Assembly: GCA_963697695.1 (NCBI GenBank) | Contig: OY969094.1 | Location: 2,108,001 to 2,172,000, forward strand | Length of the DNA: 64,000 nucleotides | Source of the DNA: VRUE01 sp963697695 | Lineage (GTDB): Bacteria; Actinomycetota; Thermoleophilia; Solirubrobacterales; 70-9 | Reading direction: 5' to 3' | In this document: positions 61,474-64,000 of the stretch, one piece after another | Numbering within the stretch: the stretch's first letter is position 1 | Layout of the letters: every line of letters begins with the position of its first letter | The notes under the pieces: generated by a model | Told to the model about the DNA's origin: nothing | The model's input: only the letters and a program-made list of their open reading frames with translations | Database searches by the model: none | Program-made: the position numbers and the translations under genes

Positions 61474-64000
<2,527 letters not shown>

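Overview
The window is GC-rich, densely packed bacterial chromosome. Gene content and order point to an actinobacterium, most likely the Thermoleophilia/Solirubrobacterales lineage. The clues are an rpmJ-rpsM-rpsK-rpsD-rpoA-rplQ block followed by truA, a DesA3-type desaturase with its mycobacterial-style reductase, a deazaflavin (F420)-type nitroreductase, a SigB/SigF-like sigma factor with an RsbW-type partner, many GTG/TTG starts and 1-4 base start-stop overlaps. The placement is inferred from content, not from a database search.

Layout. 1-2.3 kb: 3' part of a penicillin-acylase-family gene and an O-methyltransferase. 2.4-5.4 kb: ribosomal protein/RNA polymerase alpha operon ending in a strong terminator. 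5.5-12.2 kb: truA, surE-ligA, two tiny membrane proteins, a PBP4-type carboxypeptidase, a patatin. 12.4-15.5 kb: acyl-CoA synthetase and an IS481-family element inserted exactly at the stop codon of a small helix-turn-helix gene. 15.6-17.7 kb: DsbA-like protein, tRNA-Pro(CGG), secreted glycosidase-like protein. 17.7-22.5 kb: ferritin-like protein, acyl-CoA carboxyltransferase, RsbW-like kinase, SigB/F-like sigma factor and superoxide dismutase. Four promoters here resemble the SigB/F type (GTTT-like, 16-17 bases, GGGTA), which suggests a local stress regulon. 22.5-30.6 kb: GMC oxidoreductase with rubredoxin, LemA opposite a DUF3137-like protein, Nudix hydrolase, ECF sigma with a DUF4349 partner, bioA. 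30.7-35.8 kb: desaturase electron-transfer pair, MarR-MFS efflux pair, yaaA. 35.8-42.7 kb: bioB-bioF-bioD, a CHASE-GGDEF protein, a DNA glycosylase, an enoyl-CoA hydratase, a small biotin-carrier protein and a glycosyltransferase. 42.8-55.5 kb: amidase facing tetR-glpK, plsC, metallo-hydrolase, reductases and small operons of uncharacterised families. 55.6-57.2 kb: two small secreted proteins, one frameshifted, in sequence of visibly lower GC. 57.4-64 kb: a type I restriction-modification operon hsdM-fic-hsdS-hsdR, with hsdR running off the right edge.

Functional links. Biotin made by BioA/B/F/D would serve the 69-residue biotin carrier and the carboxyltransferase. Acyl-CoA synthetase, enoyl-CoA hydratase, SDR reductases, desaturase, PlsC and glycerol kinase form a dispersed lipid-metabolism set. 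The most distinctive items are the possible SigB/F-type stress cluster, the IS481 insertion at a CTAG stop codon, and the Fic gene inside the hsd operon preceded by a cluster of CGTTAG motifs.
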